A DNA stretch of 64,000 nt, from positions 504,341 to 568,340 of the forward strand of contig NZ_CP024637.1 in assembly GCF_009728735.1 (NCBI RefSeq), in the 5' to 3' direction. Shown here piece after piece: positions 18,108 through 27,949 of this stretch. Positions within the stretch are counted from its first letter, which is position 1. Every line of letters starts with the position of its first letter. Source of the DNA: Pantoea phytobeneficialis. GTDB lineage: Bacteria; Pseudomonadota; Gammaproteobacteria; Enterobacterales; Enterobacteriaceae. The position numbers were made by a program, and so were the translations under genes. The notes beneath the pieces were generated by a model, which was not told where the DNA came from, did not search any database, and saw only the letters and a program-made list of their open reading frames with translations.

Positions 18108-19191
18108 TGACCTTCCCCTGCCAGAGTGAACCCGGTACCGCTACCGCACCGATAAACAGCAGTCGGGCGGTGCGAATCAAACCGCTGCGGATAACGTTGC
18201 CGGCTTCATCACGCTGCAACATCACGCTGAATTCGCCACTCGGGTGTTCCACCGCCAGCCGTTGTTCACGGCCCGCCTCCAGCCGCGCAATGCCCTGCGC
18301 AACCGACCCCGGGATCAGACAAGCCGTTGCCACGCTCACTGCGCCCAGCACCCCGATGGAGGCGTGGCAACGATGCGGAATAAAGGTGCGCGTCGATACA
18401 CAGCCACCGTGATTCGGTTCGGCTATCAGCGTCATTTTTGGCACGGTACGCGCAGCAACATCGCCCAGATTCATCCGCGGTCCGGCCTGTAGACGGATCG
18501 ACTCCAGCCGCGCTTTGAGTTCGTCATCATTATCCAGTTGTTCACGGCTTTCACGCCCGGTACGCCCGAGATCGGCAGCACGTACCAGCACCACCGGCAT
18601 ACCGTTATCGATACAGGTCACGGCGACACCGGCAAAGTGATCCTGCGCCTGGCCGGTGGGCAGCAGTGCGCCACAACTCGAACCGGCGATATCGGTAAAA
18701 TTCAGCACCTGTTGCGCCGCATAACCCGGAACGCCATCAATCTGAACATCGCCTTCATACTCCACCGCGCCATCCGGCGTGGAGAGTTGCGCTTCGGCGA
18801 TCTGCCCGGTATTGACCATAAAAATGCGCACCCGCGTTAGCGCCCCCTGGACCGCCACCACGCCTTTCTCGATAGCAAACGGGGCCACCGCCGCCAGAAT
18901 GTTGCCGCAGTTCTGCCCGTAATCAACCAGCGCTTTATCGACATTCACCTGGGCGAACAGGTAATCCACATCGGCATCTGCACGGGTTGACGGCGAAATG
19001 ATCGCGACCTTGCTGGTCAGGGGATCGGCACCGCCGATCCCGTCGATCTGACGTGCATCAGGCGAGCCCATCACCGCCAGCAGCACCCGATCGCGCAACG
19101 CCGGGTCGGTTGGCAAATCCTGCGCCAGAAAACAGGCGGCTTTCGAGGTGCCGCCACGCATTAACACACAGGGGATCAGCGTCTGTTTCAT
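18100..19191 (-). CDS. galD: 4-oxalomesaconate tautomerase (PrpF-like isomerase)
   Basis: 363 aa PrpF/GalD-family protein. The opening CVLMRGGTSKAACF (with the conserved cysteine) and the NCGNILAAVAPFAIE segment are family marks, and FIPHRCHASIGVLGAVSVATA lies in the second half. GalD interconverts the keto and enol forms of 4-oxalomesaconate in the gallate pathway. The gene sits 2 bases after galC and overlaps the DUF1932 gene by 8 bases, consistent with a single transcript. A role as PrpF in the methylcitrate cycle is less likely because no prp genes are near. Confidence 0.85.
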   Translation of the reverse strand: MKQTLIPCVLMRGGTSKAACFLAQDLPTDPALRDRVLLAVMGSPDARQIDGIGGADPLTSKVAIISPSTRADADVDYLFAQVNVDKALVDYGQNCGNILAAVAPFAIEKGVVAVQGALTRVRIFMVNTGQIAEAQLSTPDGAVEYEGDVQIDGVPGYAAQQVLNFTDIAGSSCGALLPTGQAQDHFAGVAVTCIDNGMPVVLVRAADLGRTGRESREQLDNDDELKARLESIRLQAGPRMNLGDVAARTVPKMTLIAEPNHGGCVSTRTFIPHRCHASIGVLGAVSVATACLIPGSVAQGIARLEAGREQRLAVEHPSGEFSVMLQRDEAGNVIRSGLIRTARLLFIGAVAVPGSLWQGKVND

Positions 19192-19193
19192 AG

Positions 19194-19910
19194 TTAGCTA
19201 TTCTTCAGTTCAGCCAGCGTTTCGACATAGCGCAGTCCCTTCGCCGCCAGTTTTTGTCGCATCTGATAGATATCCAGTCCCAGCTCACCTGCGGCCAGCC
19301 GCTGCCGTTTGCTCTCCTCCACCTCAATGCGCTGCGCCGCCGCCTGCGCAACGGTCGGAATGTCGGCACGGGGAACAATCACCACACCGTCATCGTCAGC
19401 TACCACTACATCGCCAGGATGGACTAACTGACCGGCACAGATCACCGGCACATTGACCGAACCCAGCGTCTCCTTGACTGTGCCCTGCGCGTAAACCGCG
19501 CGTGACCAGACCGGGAATGCCATTTCACGCAAGGTTTGGCTATCGCGGATGCCGATATCCCCCACCAGTGCGACCACGCCTCGCGCCTGCAACGAGGTCG
19601 CCAGCAGATCGCCAAAGAAGCCGTCATAGCAATCTGAGGTGGGAGCCACCAGCAACACGTCACCGGGCTGGCATTGTTCCACCGCAACGTGGAACATCCA
19701 GTTATCCCCCGGCGATACCAGCACCGTCACCGCGCTGCCCGCTATGGTGGTGCCCTGCTGCACCGGACGAATGCGCCTGTCCAGCAAGCCCTGACGCTGC
19801 TGCGCTTCATGTACCGTCGCCACGCCGAAGCGCGCGAATTGCGCGATCAACGCCGCATCGGCACGCTCGATATGCCGTACCACCACACCTTTCTGGTTGA
19901 CATCACTCAT
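19194..19910 (-). CDS. galC: 4-carboxy-4-hydroxy-2-oxoadipate aldolase/oxaloacetate decarboxylase
   Basis: 238 aa member of the RraA-like/HMG aldolase family (LigK, ProA, GalC). It splits 4-carboxy-4-hydroxy-2-oxoadipate into pyruvate and oxaloacetate, and also decarboxylates oxaloacetate. The [21 protein letters not shown] and [14 protein letters not shown] segments hold the metal and substrate residues, and [23 protein letters not shown] is the second family motif. Its first four bases overlap the end of galB (ATGA type). Length matches characterised LigK/GalC proteins (about 228-240 aa). Confidence 0.88.
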   Translation of the reverse strand: MSDVNQKGVVVRHIERADAALIAQFARFGVATVHEAQQRQGLLDRRIRPVQQGTTIAGSAVTVLVSPGDNWMFHVAVEQCQPGDVLLVAPTSDCYDGFFGDLLATSLQARGVVALVGDIGIRDSQTLREMAFPVWSRAVYAQGTVKETLGSVNVPVICAGQLVHPGDVVVADDDGVVIVPRADIPTVAQAAAQRIEVEESKRQRLAAGELGLDIYQMRQKLAAKGLRYVETLAELKNS

Positions 19911-20644
19911 GCCAGATCCTCCGTCACGCGCGGGAACAGGCTTTGATAACCCTCACCGTGGCTGAGTAAGCGTGAGGAAGCGATACCGACATTACGTTTT
20001 GCCTGCACGCCACGTTGCAGCGCCACGCGGGTGTAGTACTCCCACAGATGCTCCTGACCGGCCATGCATTGAATCGCGGCGTATTTCTTTTCCCACACCG
20101 AGGTGATGTCCAGCAGCACGTCCGGTTTCCAGTGGCACTGCTCGGGCTGATGCGGTTCAAAACAGTAAACCGGCGGGGCGCCAATAATCGGTTCTCCCGG
20201 ACGGTAACCCTCCGCCTGGGCAATGATGCGTGCTTCCTGGGTCAGATTGGCCGCCAGCGGGTGGTCATAGTTATAGGGATCAGCCACAGAATGGGTCAGG
20301 ACAAAGTGCGGCTGAATCTTGCGGAACACATCAGCCAGACGGAAAAGCGTCTCTTTATCGGCACGCAGCGGGTAATCACCAAGATCAAAAAACTCAATCG
20401 AGGCACCGAGGATGTCTGCGGCTGACTGCGCTTCGCTGCGACGGTTCGCTTTGACGATCTCCTCCGTCATATTGCCTTTACGCCACAGTTTGGCGGATTC
20501 ACCCCGTTCGCCAAACGAAAGACAAACCACATGGACGTCATAGCCACGTTCAGCGTGCAGCGCGATTGCGCCACCTGCGCGCCAGACGAAATCGGCGGAG
20601 TGAGCACTGACGACGAGGGCACTTTTTTTAGCGGTGTTTTCCAT
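19907..20644 (-). CDS. galB: 4-oxalomesaconate hydratase, PIG-L deacetylase fold
   Basis: 245 aa PIG-L/LmbE-fold protein. The metal motif appears as SAHSADFVW with H15 and D18 in place of the usual AHPDDE, as I recall for GalB of Pseudomonas putida, and a later [14 protein letters not shown] segment carries further ligands. GalB hydrates 4-oxalomesaconate to 4-carboxy-4-hydroxy-2-oxoadipate. It is the first gene of the galB-galC-galD-DUF1932 run and is divergent from the double-HTH LysR gene. An N-acetylglucosamine-type deacetylase is the alternative, but the neighbours argue against it. Confidence 0.83.
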   Translation of the reverse strand: MENTAKKSALVVSAHSADFVWRAGGAIALHAERGYDVHVVCLSFGERGESAKLWRKGNMTEEIVKANRRSEAQSAADILGASIEFFDLGDYPLRADKETLFRLADVFRKIQPHFVLTHSVADPYNYDHPLAANLTQEARIIAQAEGYRPGEPIIGAPPVYCFEPHQPEQCHWKPDVLLDITSVWEKKYAAIQCMAGQEHLWEYYTRVALQRGVQAKRNVGIASSRLLSHGEGYQSLFPRVTEDLA

Positions 20645-20780
20645 CTTGTATTCCTGCTGTTGCGTTTTTTTTCATCCTGACATGCAGCCATCCGCGCGAA
20701 TAATGCCTTTCATTGCGCGAGCTATGATTTTTATTTATGTTGTGATTTTGATCGCCGCAGGACGTGAGGCTGAACCGAAA

Positions 20781-21992
20781 ATGACGCAGCAAGATAATGA
20801 TATTAAAATCATGCAACTACGTGCTTTTTGTATGATTGCAGAACGCGGTACAGTGTCAGAAGCTGCGGAGAAATTATTTCGAACCCAGTCGGCGATCACC
20901 CGTTCTATTCGTGATCTTGAACACACTTTAGCGATGCCGTTGTTTGAACGTCATGCCAGCGGCATGCTGCTGACCGAAATGGGAAAATGCGTGTTGCCGC
21001 GTGCCCAGCGCGCGATCAACGAATTGCAGCACATTCCCGCGGCGCTGGCACGGCTGAAACAGCGTGACCACCAGCGGGAAGAGGCAGAACCGATTTGGTT
21101 ATTTAATGTGCGACGCCTTCAGGTGTTTCTCCGGCTGTATCGCCTGCACCATACGCAAAGCGTGGCTAACTCTCTCAACATCAGCCAACCAGCGGTGAGC
21201 GCCGCCCTTAAGGTGCTGGAAAAGGGTGCCGGGCTGACGCTGTTTCAACGTACGCCAAAAGGGATGATGCCTTCTACCGCGGCGCGCGAGATGGCCCCCT
21301 TTATCAGTCGCGCGCTGAATGAAATCCGTCATATCCCGGAAGATCTCGCCGCTGCAACCGGGATTTTGCGTGGCACGGTGCATGTTGGCGCGCTGCCGCT
21401 GTGCCGCAGCACCCTGCTGCCGCTGGCGATAACCCGGCTGGTGGCGGCGCATCCGGGCATTAAAGTGGTGACCAATGAAAGCGCCTTCGACGCCTTAATT
21501 ACCGAGCTGCGCGCCGGGGATATTGATTTCATTCTTGGGGCATTACGTCAGGACGAGCAGGTGTTGGATATCCACAATCAGGTGTTGTTTGCTGAATCGC
21601 TGGTGTTGCTGGTAAGGCCCCAGCACCCTCTGGCGGGACGCACCCTGACGGCCAACGATTTGGCTGATGCGCAGTGGATATTGCCGCGCGATAACACCCC
21701 TTCCCGTCACTTGCTGGACGCGGCTTTCGCGACGTTGGGAATGGCCGCCCCCACCCCGGTGGTGGAAAGCGGCGATCTGGCGATTGTGCGCGGTCTGCTG
21801 CTAAATTCCGATATGATAGCCGCCGTTTCCTCGCACCAACTGGAGTACGAACTGCAAGCCGGAATTTTGCAGCCGTTGAGGTTTGCCTTACCGGACACCC
21901 GCCGTGAGATTGGCTTAACCCTGCGCCAGGGCGCACTTCATGCTCCGGCGGCTGAAGCGCTGATTCAATACATTGTTGAGGTGGCATCGTAG
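20781..21992 (+). CDS. LysR-family regulator with two tandem HTH domains (probable regulator of the gal genes)
   Basis: 403 aa, about 100 longer than a normal LysR protein. The extra length is a second winged HTH. The first runs over residues 10-69 (FCMIAERGTVSEAAEKLF, then TQSAITRSIRDLE) and the second over 109-168 (LQVFLRLYRLHHTQSVANSL, then SQPAVSAALKVLE). The substrate-binding domain follows from about 197. The start at 20781 is chosen because sequence upstream lacks conservation and GTGAGG lies 11 bases ahead; an open frame reaches back to a GTG at 20634. It is divergent from galBCD, which it presumably controls. The TAG stop lies inside a palindromic repeat. Confidence 0.85.
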   Translation: MTQQDNDIKIMQLRAFCMIAERGTVSEAAEKLFRTQSAITRSIRDLEHTLAMPLFERHASGMLLTEMGKCVLPRAQRAINELQHIPAALARLKQRDHQREEAEPIWLFNVRRLQVFLRLYRLHHTQSVANSLNISQPAVSAALKVLEKGAGLTLFQRTPKGMMPSTAAREMAPFISRALNEIRHIPEDLAAATGILRGTVHVGALPLCRSTLLPLAITRLVAAHPGIKVVTNESAFDALITELRAGDIDFILGALRQDEQVLDIHNQVLFAESLVLLVRPQHPLAGRTLTANDLADAQWILPRDNTPSRHLLDAAFATLGMAAPTPVVESGDLAIVRGLLLNSDMIAAVSSHQLEYELQAGILQPLRFALPDTRREIGLTLRQGALHAPAAEALIQYIVEVAS

Positions 21993-22060
21993 CGGCGCGA
22001 TTTATCGCGCGGGTTTGCCCACATCGTGCACAGCATCGCGCAATAAATTGCGCCGCTACG
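21988..22060. repeat. Palindromic repeat pair at the left edge of the FHL island
   Basis: Copies at 21988-22012 and 22036-22060 in inverted orientation, overlapping the stop codon of the LysR gene and lying before the 3' end of convergent fhlA. The second copy has diverged (GCGCAATAAATTGCGCC). Confidence 0.8.
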
Positions 22061-22114
22061 GTTGCGTTCGGCCCGTTGCGGCGCGGTTTCCGGCACCGCG
22101 ACGCGACGAGCGGG

Positions 22115-24184
22115 TTACGACTCCACTTTGTTAATCCCCAAACGCTTCATCCGCGAAAGTAAGGTGGTTCGCTTGATGCCCAGACGCTGGGCTGCACCAC
22201 GCGGTCCGGCCACCACACCGTTCGTTTCACGCAGCACCCGCATAATCAGCTGATATTCATCCTCTCCTTCGCGTGGCTCGGTGACGGGCGCGGCGATTTT
22301 TTTGGCGGTCGGAGTGTCCAGCATTTCCGGCAGCGACAGATGCAGCACATTGCCGCGCGTCATCAGCACCGCCCTTTCAATCACATTCTCCAGTTCTCGC
22401 ACATTTCCCGGCCACTCCATGCGTCGCAGCATACTCAGGGTTTCCGCGGGAATGCTGTCAATATTACGATTCAGGCGGTGAGCGATTTTGAAAGTGAGCG
22501 ATTTCACCAGCAGCGGGATATCTTCCGGTCGCTCACGCAATGGCGGTAATCGGATGGGAAAAACGTTCAACCGATAGTAAAGGTCGTTACGAAATTCACG
22601 GTCAGCCACCATTTGCTTCAGGTCACGGTTAGTCGCCGCAATCAGTCGCACATCGACCGTTTGCAGTTTGTTGCTGCCAAGGCGTTCAAACTCCTTTTCC
22701 TGTAACACGCGCAGCAGTTTCGGCTGCAACTCCAGCGGCATATCCCCCACTTCATCAAGGAATAACGAGCTTTTATCCGCCAGTTCAAAGCGACCAATTC
22801 GCTGGGTATTGGCCCCGGTAAAGGCCCCCCGTTCGTGACCAAACAAATCGCTTTCCAGCAGCCCGGCAGGCATCGCGGCGCAATTCATTTTTACCATTCG
22901 CCGACGATTGCGTTGGCTTTGGTTGTGAATGGCGCGCGCAATCAACTCCTTTCCGGTGCCGGTTTCGCCAAGGATCAACACCGTGCTGTCGCTGGCTGCC
23001 ACAATCTCGACCTGTTTCAGCACATCCATCATCACTTCGCTGCGGCCAATAATTTCACCAACATCAGGGTTCCCGGCATTGATCGACTCCGTGGCCCACG
23101 AACCTTTATCCGTCAGGCTCTCCTTTAGTCGATTGATTTCCTGCCATGCCAGCGCATTATCGAGCGCAATCGCAATGCGTTCAGCGATTTGATGCAACAA
23201 CTCAAGGTTGGCGGCGCTAAAGCCCCGTTCACCGCATTGCGCCAGCTTCATCACCCCCAACATATTGTCACCAAATTTCAGCGGCATCAGGCACAACGTC
23301 TGAGCCTGATTATCCCAAAGCTCCAACAACCTGCGCTCGTAGGAAGCCGCTTGTTGCTGCGGGTAAAGGTTCAGCAACAACATTTCACCACTGGCAAACA
23401 CCTGTTCGGAGAGCGTACCCGCTTCAGGCACTTCACTCAGATCATGAATAGGTGACGCTTCATCGACAAAATGGGTGGAATAAATAGTGAGCCACGCTTT
23501 ACGGCTGCTGCGCACCACGATGCTGATGGAATCAATGGCAAAGTGGTGATGGATTTCACGCGCGGTTTCCTGCATCACCTCGTCAAGATCCAGTTTCGAC
23601 AGCACTGCATTGGTCACCGCCACCAAAATGCGAAAGTCATCCCGCTCACGACTCAGCACCTGGCAATGGTGATCGATATCCTGGGTGCTGCGAATCTGCT
23701 GGGCGCACAACCCCACCACCTGCGTCAGGGTATGCAGACGTTCCAGCTCTTTCTCGCTCCAGCCCTTGTTGCTGTCGCGAATAAACTCACAGCCACCGTA
23801 GATCTCGCCACTGGAAACCAGCGGTAGCAGGCAGTAGCGCCCAAAAGGTGTATAAAGCGGCAGGCTAGCTACTTGGGGCCAGGCCGCCTCAAACTCACGC
23901 CAGGGACAAATCAGCGCTTCAGGACGGGAAAGGATGCGTTGCATCGGTCCCGTCGCCAGTAAGCTCTGCTGATCCGGCGTGAGCGTCTTATCTCTGCCAT
24001 AAAAACTGACTTGCCGGTGTTGCGGATGATAAAGCAACACATTCACGCGGTCCGCCAATGCCCCTTGTTTAACCAAACGGGTCAGGCAATCAGCAAGCGC
24101 ACTAAAATCGGGCTGTTGCAGCAGGGTCTGGGTGATATCAAACAATCCCTGCTGCCCGATATCGCTCATCGGGGTATATGCCAT
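22115..24184 (-). CDS. fhlA: Formate hydrogenlyase transcriptional activator FhlA
   Basis: 689 aa sigma-54 enhancer-binding protein that senses formate and activates the hyc, hyp and fdhF promoters. The order is an N-terminal region with GAF-like sensory modules (about 15-170 and 190-345), then an AAA+ domain with Walker A GETGTGKE at 406-413, the sigma-54 contact loop GAFTGA at 453-458 and Walker B LFLDE at 474-478, and a C-terminal Fis-type HTH near 655-685. The start MAYTPMSD matches E. coli MSYTPMSD (692 aa). No receiver domain is present, as expected. It follows hypE by 110 bases on the same strand, as in E. coli hypABCDE-fhlA. Confidence 0.96.
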   Translation of the reverse strand: MAYTPMSDIGQQGLFDITQTLLQQPDFSALADCLTRLVKQGALADRVNVLLYHPQHRQVSFYGRDKTLTPDQQSLLATGPMQRILSRPEALICPWREFEAAWPQVASLPLYTPFGRYCLLPLVSSGEIYGGCEFIRDSNKGWSEKELERLHTLTQVVGLCAQQIRSTQDIDHHCQVLSRERDDFRILVAVTNAVLSKLDLDEVMQETAREIHHHFAIDSISIVVRSSRKAWLTIYSTHFVDEASPIHDLSEVPEAGTLSEQVFASGEMLLLNLYPQQQAASYERRLLELWDNQAQTLCLMPLKFGDNMLGVMKLAQCGERGFSAANLELLHQIAERIAIALDNALAWQEINRLKESLTDKGSWATESINAGNPDVGEIIGRSEVMMDVLKQVEIVAASDSTVLILGETGTGKELIARAIHNQSQRNRRRMVKMNCAAMPAGLLESDLFGHERGAFTGANTQRIGRFELADKSSLFLDEVGDMPLELQPKLLRVLQEKEFERLGSNKLQTVDVRLIAATNRDLKQMVADREFRNDLYYRLNVFPIRLPPLRERPEDIPLLVKSLTFKIAHRLNRNIDSIPAETLSMLRRMEWPGNVRELENVIERAVLMTRGNVLHLSLPEMLDTPTAKKIAAPVTEPREGEDEYQLIMRVLRETNGVVAGPRGAAQRLGIKRTTLLSRMKRLGINKVES

Positions 24185-24294
24185 GTATGTCGTCCATTGA
24201 AAGACCTCCCGCTAAATATGGAGGTGAGTCCATCGTCCAATATTGATGAGAATTAAAGTTTATGTGGTTTTCTTTCGGGGAGACCAGGCATAGA

Positions 24295-25308
24295 TCAACA
24301 AATTCGTGGCAAGGGTTCTGCATGCGGGAGTTCCAGGGTACGTCTGACGCCATAAAGTCCGTTCATTCTGACGCCGGGCTTTTCAGTCACGATGCCGATA
24401 ATTGCGGCACGCTCACCCAAAGGATGGCGCTGCAATGCAGCGACGACTGCCGGTGCCGCTTCGGCTGAAGCTGCTATCAGCAGTTTTCCTTCATTGGCAA
24501 AATTCAGCGCATCCAGACCTAACAATTCGCAAACACCTCGCACCGCCGGGGAGAGCGGTAGCTGACTTTCGTGGATTTCCATCCCGCAGTGGCTGGCAGC
24601 GGCGAACTCATGCAGTACCGCATTGACGCCACCGCGCGTGGCATCACGTAACGCCTTCACGCCGCTGATGCCGACCAACGGCGCAATCAACGTGCACAGT
24701 GGCGCGCAATCACTTGCCAAATCCCCATCCAGCCCCAGCTGTTCACGCAAATTGAGGATCGTGGCTCCGTGGTCACCCAGGGTGCCACTGACGATCAACA
24801 CATCGCCAACGTCAATCTGTGCTGCGCCCCAGCTTAATCCGGCAGGAATCGCGCCAAGACCGGCGGTATTGATGAATAGCTTATCGACCGCGCCACGCGG
24901 CACCACTTTGGTGTCGCCGGTAACGATGCTGACCCCCGCGTCTCTGGCCGTCTGCGCCATGCTGGTCACCACCCGTTCCAGCGTCACTAACGGCAGCCCC
25001 TCTTCAAGGATAAAACCACAGGAAAGCCAGCGCGGCTGCGCGCCACTGACGGCAATATCGTTGACCGTGCCGCACACCGCCAACTTGCCGATATCCCCGC
25101 CAGGGAAAAAAAGCGGATCGATAACGTAGCTGTCGGTGGAAAATGCCAGCCGATCCCCTTTACCGGTCAGCTCGCTTAACCCCAACCGCGCCTGATCTTC
25201 CTGCTCCGCCAGCCAGGGATTGTCAAAAGCCTGGAGAAACAGATCGGCGATCAGTTGCTGCATCATTCTGCCGCCACTGCCATGTGCTAATTCAATTGAT
25301 TTCATCAT
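24295..25308 (-). CDS. hypE: Hydrogenase maturation carbamoyl dehydratase HypE
   Basis: 337 aa (336 from the second ATG at 25305). HypE dehydrates the carbamoyl group placed on its C-terminal cysteine by HypF, making the thiocyanate that becomes the cyanide ligands of the [NiFe] centre. The C-terminal PRIC with the acceptor cysteine is intact, as are the N-terminal LAHGSGGRMMQQL and the PurM-like GDTKVV and FSTDSYV segments. It overlaps hypD by 17 bases, so HypD and HypE should be made together. Confidence 0.96.
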   Translation of the reverse strand: MMKSIELAHGSGGRMMQQLIADLFLQAFDNPWLAEQEDQARLGLSELTGKGDRLAFSTDSYVIDPLFFPGGDIGKLAVCGTVNDIAVSGAQPRWLSCGFILEEGLPLVTLERVVTSMAQTARDAGVSIVTGDTKVVPRGAVDKLFINTAGLGAIPAGLSWGAAQIDVGDVLIVSGTLGDHGATILNLREQLGLDGDLASDCAPLCTLIAPLVGISGVKALRDATRGGVNAVLHEFAAASHCGMEIHESQLPLSPAVRGVCELLGLDALNFANEGKLLIAASAEAAPAVVAALQRHPLGERAAIIGIVTEKPGVRMNGLYGVRRTLELPHAEPLPRIC

Positions 25309-26422
25309 TCACTTCCTGACTTCTGTACTGATACCAGGCCGCGCAGGCCCCTTCCGAGGAGACCATCAGCGCACCAAAGGCGTTTTGTGGATTGCAGCCC
25401 TTGCCGAACATCGGACATTGATGCGGTTTACAACGCCCGGTGAGCACATCGCCACAACGTGCGCGCGGGTCGTCACTCACCTGCTGCTGCTGTGGCCGGA
25501 ATCTGACCTCCGCATCATAGGATTGATACGCCTCCGTCAACTGAACACCGGATTCCGCAATCACCCCCAATCCGCGCCATTCAGACGCCCCTCGGAGGCA
25601 AAAAACCTCGCGCATGGCTTGCTGCGCCAGCAGGTTTCCCTCATCCGGCACCACACGTTTGTATTGATTCTCCACCCGGCTTTGCTGCTTGATTTTTTGC
25701 TCCACCAACATCAACACGCCCTGCAATAAATCCATCGGCTCGAAACCCGCCACCACCAGTGGCCGCCGGAAATGCCGGGGGATAAACTCATAGGCGGCAG
25801 TGCCGATCACCATGCTGACATGACCCGGTGCCAGGAAGGCGTCGATGCGGTTATCCGGCTGCGACAGCAGGCTGCGCAGGGTGGGGATAAGCGTAATGTG
25901 CTGGCAAAAGAAGAAGAAATTGGTGACCTGTTGCGCTTTGGCCTGTTGCAGCGTAATGGCCGTGGCGGGCATGGTGGTTTCAAAGCCGAGAGCGAAAAAC
26001 ACCACCTTACGGTGTGGATTCAGACGCGCCAGCGTCAGGGCATCCATCGGTGAATACACCACCCGTACATCCGCCCCCTGCGCTTTGGCCTGCATTAGCG
26101 AACCCTGTCTGCCCGGCACGCGTATGGCGTCGCCGAAGGTACAGAAAATCACTTCAGGATGGCGGGCAATTTCAATGCAGCTATCAATGCGCCCCATCGG
26201 TAACACGCATACCGGACAGCCCGGACCGTGGATAAAATCGATGTTATCAGGCAGCAACTGATCGAGGCCAAAACGGAAGATGGCGTGGGTATGTCCCCCG
26301 CACACCTCCATAATCTGCAACGGATGCTGTGCATCGTAATCCAGCAATGGCGCCCGCTTATTCAGGGTTTCAATCAGCTGCATCACGCGGGTGGGATCGC
26401 GATATTCATCAACATAACGCAT
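25292..26422 (-). CDS. hypD: Hydrogenase maturation protein HypD
   Basis: 376 aa Fe-S protein that with HypC carries Fe(CN)2CO for the hydrogenase-3 large subunit. Key residues are the CGGHTH motif at 41-46 and GPGCPVC at 66-72, and a C-terminal cysteine set (CGDVLTGRCKPHQCPMFGKGC region) for the [4Fe-4S] cluster. The ATG shares a base with the hypC stop codon, the tightest form of coupling. Confidence 0.96.
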   Translation of the reverse strand: MRYVDEYRDPTRVMQLIETLNKRAPLLDYDAQHPLQIMEVCGGHTHAIFRFGLDQLLPDNIDFIHGPGCPVCVLPMGRIDSCIEIARHPEVIFCTFGDAIRVPGRQGSLMQAKAQGADVRVVYSPMDALTLARLNPHRKVVFFALGFETTMPATAITLQQAKAQQVTNFFFFCQHITLIPTLRSLLSQPDNRIDAFLAPGHVSMVIGTAAYEFIPRHFRRPLVVAGFEPMDLLQGVLMLVEQKIKQQSRVENQYKRVVPDEGNLLAQQAMREVFCLRGASEWRGLGVIAESGVQLTEAYQSYDAEVRFRPQQQQVSDDPRARCGDVLTGRCKPHQCPMFGKGCNPQNAFGALMVSSEGACAAWYQYRSQEVNDEIN

Positions 26423-26679
26423 CAGCCACGCTCCTCGCCGTACAGCAAGGCCCCGACATCAGGTTCCATGTCGAACATGTTTTGCAGCGCATCGAGGGTG
26501 TCACGCGCCTCCGCTTCATCAATGATGCTCATGGCAAAGCCAACGTGCACCAACACCCACTGGCCCACCGCCGCATCACCCACCAGCGTTAAATTGACAT
26601 CGCGCTGCACGCCACACACATCCACTTTCGCGTCATTACCCTGGCGCTCAACAATCTGGCCCGGAATGCCTATGCACAT
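26422..26679 (-). CDS. hypC: Hydrogenase maturation chaperone HypC
   Basis: 85 aa. HypC binds HypD through its N-terminal cysteine and delivers the iron-cyano-carbonyl group to pre-HycE. The MCIGIPGQ start with C2 is intact. It begins inside the last bases of hypB (10-base overlap) and its stop overlaps the hypD start. Length is near E. coli HypC (90 aa). Confidence 0.95.
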   Translation of the reverse strand: MCIGIPGQIVERQGNDAKVDVCGVQRDVNLTLVGDAAVGQWVLVHVGFAMSIIDEAEARDTLDALQNMFDMEPDVGALLYGEERG

Positions 26680-27521
26680 CGCTCGCTCTCCAGCCAGTTA
26701 ATCCACGCTTCCATGCCTGCGCCGCTGGTGGCGGAAACCAGCATGATCTGGATATCCGGGTTGACCTCGCGGGCATAGGCCAGACAACGGTCGACATCGA
26801 ATTGCAGATACGGCAACAAGTCAATTTTGTTAAGCAACATCAGCGAAGCCGCAGAAAACATATACTTATATTTTAGTGGCTTATCCTCACCTTCCGTCAC
26901 CGAGAGCAGCGCAACTTTGTGGCGTTCACCCAAATCAAAACTCGCCGGACACACCAGGTTGCCGACGTTTTCAATAAACAGCACCCCGTTGTCTGCCAGC
27001 GGCAGACGCTGCATCGCCGTCTGAACCATTTGCGCATCCAGATGGCAACCTTTGCCGGTATTCACCTGAATCGCTGGTGTGCCCGTGGCGCGGATGCGTG
27101 CGGCATCATTTACCGTCTGCTGATCTCCCTCGATCACCGCGCAGGGCACCTTGCCCTGTAACCGTTTCAGGGTTTCGGTCAGCAGGGTGGTTTTACCGGA
27201 GCCAGGGCTGGACACCAGGTTCAGCACCAGTTGACGCTGCGCAGTAAAAGCGGCGCGATTCGCCTGCGCCAGCTGATTATTTTTATCCAGCACATCAAGC
27301 TCCAGCTCCAGCATCTTACGCTGGCTGATACCCGGTGCATGGGCTTCGGCCACGCCGTGCCCATAATGCAGATCGCCATGCTCACTGAGGTTTATGCCAG
27401 AAATCCGCGGCACCCGACGTGGTGCCGGGGCAAACGGGGCGCTGCGAAACGCCGAATGCGGGTTACGCTCATCGCCTTCGATATACAGGTTGCCTTCACC
27501 GCAACCACAGGTACTACACAT
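26670..27521 (-). CDS. hypB: Hydrogenase nickel incorporation GTPase HypB
   Basis: 283 aa SIMIBI-class GTPase that with HypA inserts nickel. It has an N-terminal CxxCxC nickel site (C2, C5, C7), a short histidine-containing stretch (LHYGHG), the P-loop GSGKTT at 107-112 and the G-domain metal site C159-H160 and C191. The start at 27521 is chosen because MCSTCGC matches E. coli MCTTCGC; the frame is open further upstream but without conservation. It overlaps hypA by 8 bases. The histidine stretch is short, so nickel storage capacity is probably small, which fits the presence of a dedicated permease in the island. Confidence 0.96.
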   Translation of the reverse strand: MCSTCGCGEGNLYIEGDERNPHSAFRSAPFAPAPRRVPRISGINLSEHGDLHYGHGVAEAHAPGISQRKMLELELDVLDKNNQLAQANRAAFTAQRQLVLNLVSSPGSGKTTLLTETLKRLQGKVPCAVIEGDQQTVNDAARIRATGTPAIQVNTGKGCHLDAQMVQTAMQRLPLADNGVLFIENVGNLVCPASFDLGERHKVALLSVTEGEDKPLKYKYMFSAASLMLLNKIDLLPYLQFDVDRCLAYAREVNPDIQIMLVSATSGAGMEAWINWLESERCA

Positions 27522-27876
27522 GATTGATCTCCTGATCGATTTCCAGCCGCTTAATTTGCACGCCATCATCCGCCACGATGCGCAGTTGATGACCGCCACA
27601 TTGCGGGCACCGTCTGACGCGCTGCGTAAGCAGCGTGATGTACTGCTGGCAATCGTGACACCAGCACTCCGCCTCCTGCTGATGAAGATGAAGTTCACAC
27701 CCTTCAGCCAGGGTGCCCCGGCACGTCAGTTCAAAGCAGAACTGCATCGCGCTGGTCTCCACGCAAGAAAACGCCCCGACCTCCAGCCAGACCGCAGTGA
27801 CACGGCGTGCGCCATGTTGTCGTGCGTGGTTATCGATCAGTTCGACTGCGCGTTGACAGAGGGTAATTTCGTGCAT
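27514..27876 (-). CDS. hypA: Hydrogenase nickel incorporation protein HypA
   Basis: 120 aa nickel metallochaperone for hydrogenase-3. It has the N-terminal MHE nickel site (H2) and the zinc site CWCHDC (C73, C76) with CPQC (C90, C93). The start at 27876 is preceded by AGGAGG at 5 bases; an in-frame ATG at 27894 lies ahead of it but is less conserved. The first gene of the minus-strand hypABCDE operon, with a sigma-54 promoter about 30 bases upstream. Confidence 0.95.
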   Translation of the reverse strand: MHEITLCQRAVELIDNHARQHGARRVTAVWLEVGAFSCVETSAMQFCFELTCRGTLAEGCELHLHQQEAECWCHDCQQYITLLTQRVRRCPQCGGHQLRIVADDGVQIKRLEIDQEINHV

Positions 27877-27907
27877 GCTGCCTCCTGGGTTCACTGAGGG
27901 CTGCTAA

Positions 27908-27923
27908 TGCAAAGACGGTGCCA
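27908..27923 (-). promoter_or_regulatory. Sigma-54 promoter of hypABCDE
   Basis: On the minus strand TGGCACC-GTCT-TTGCA matches the sigma-54 consensus TGGCACG-N4-TTGCA at all but one base. It lies about 30 bases before the hypA ATG, giving a short leader with AGGAGG. Confidence 0.8.
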
Positions 27924-27949
27924 GCGCGGCGGCGTGTCGATGTCAAAGA

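Noticed and set aside
24138..24353. 71-codon frame overlapping the fhlA start
   Set aside because: It shares bases with conserved fhlA coding sequence in another frame and has no recognisable product, although GGAGG lies ahead of an internal ATG.
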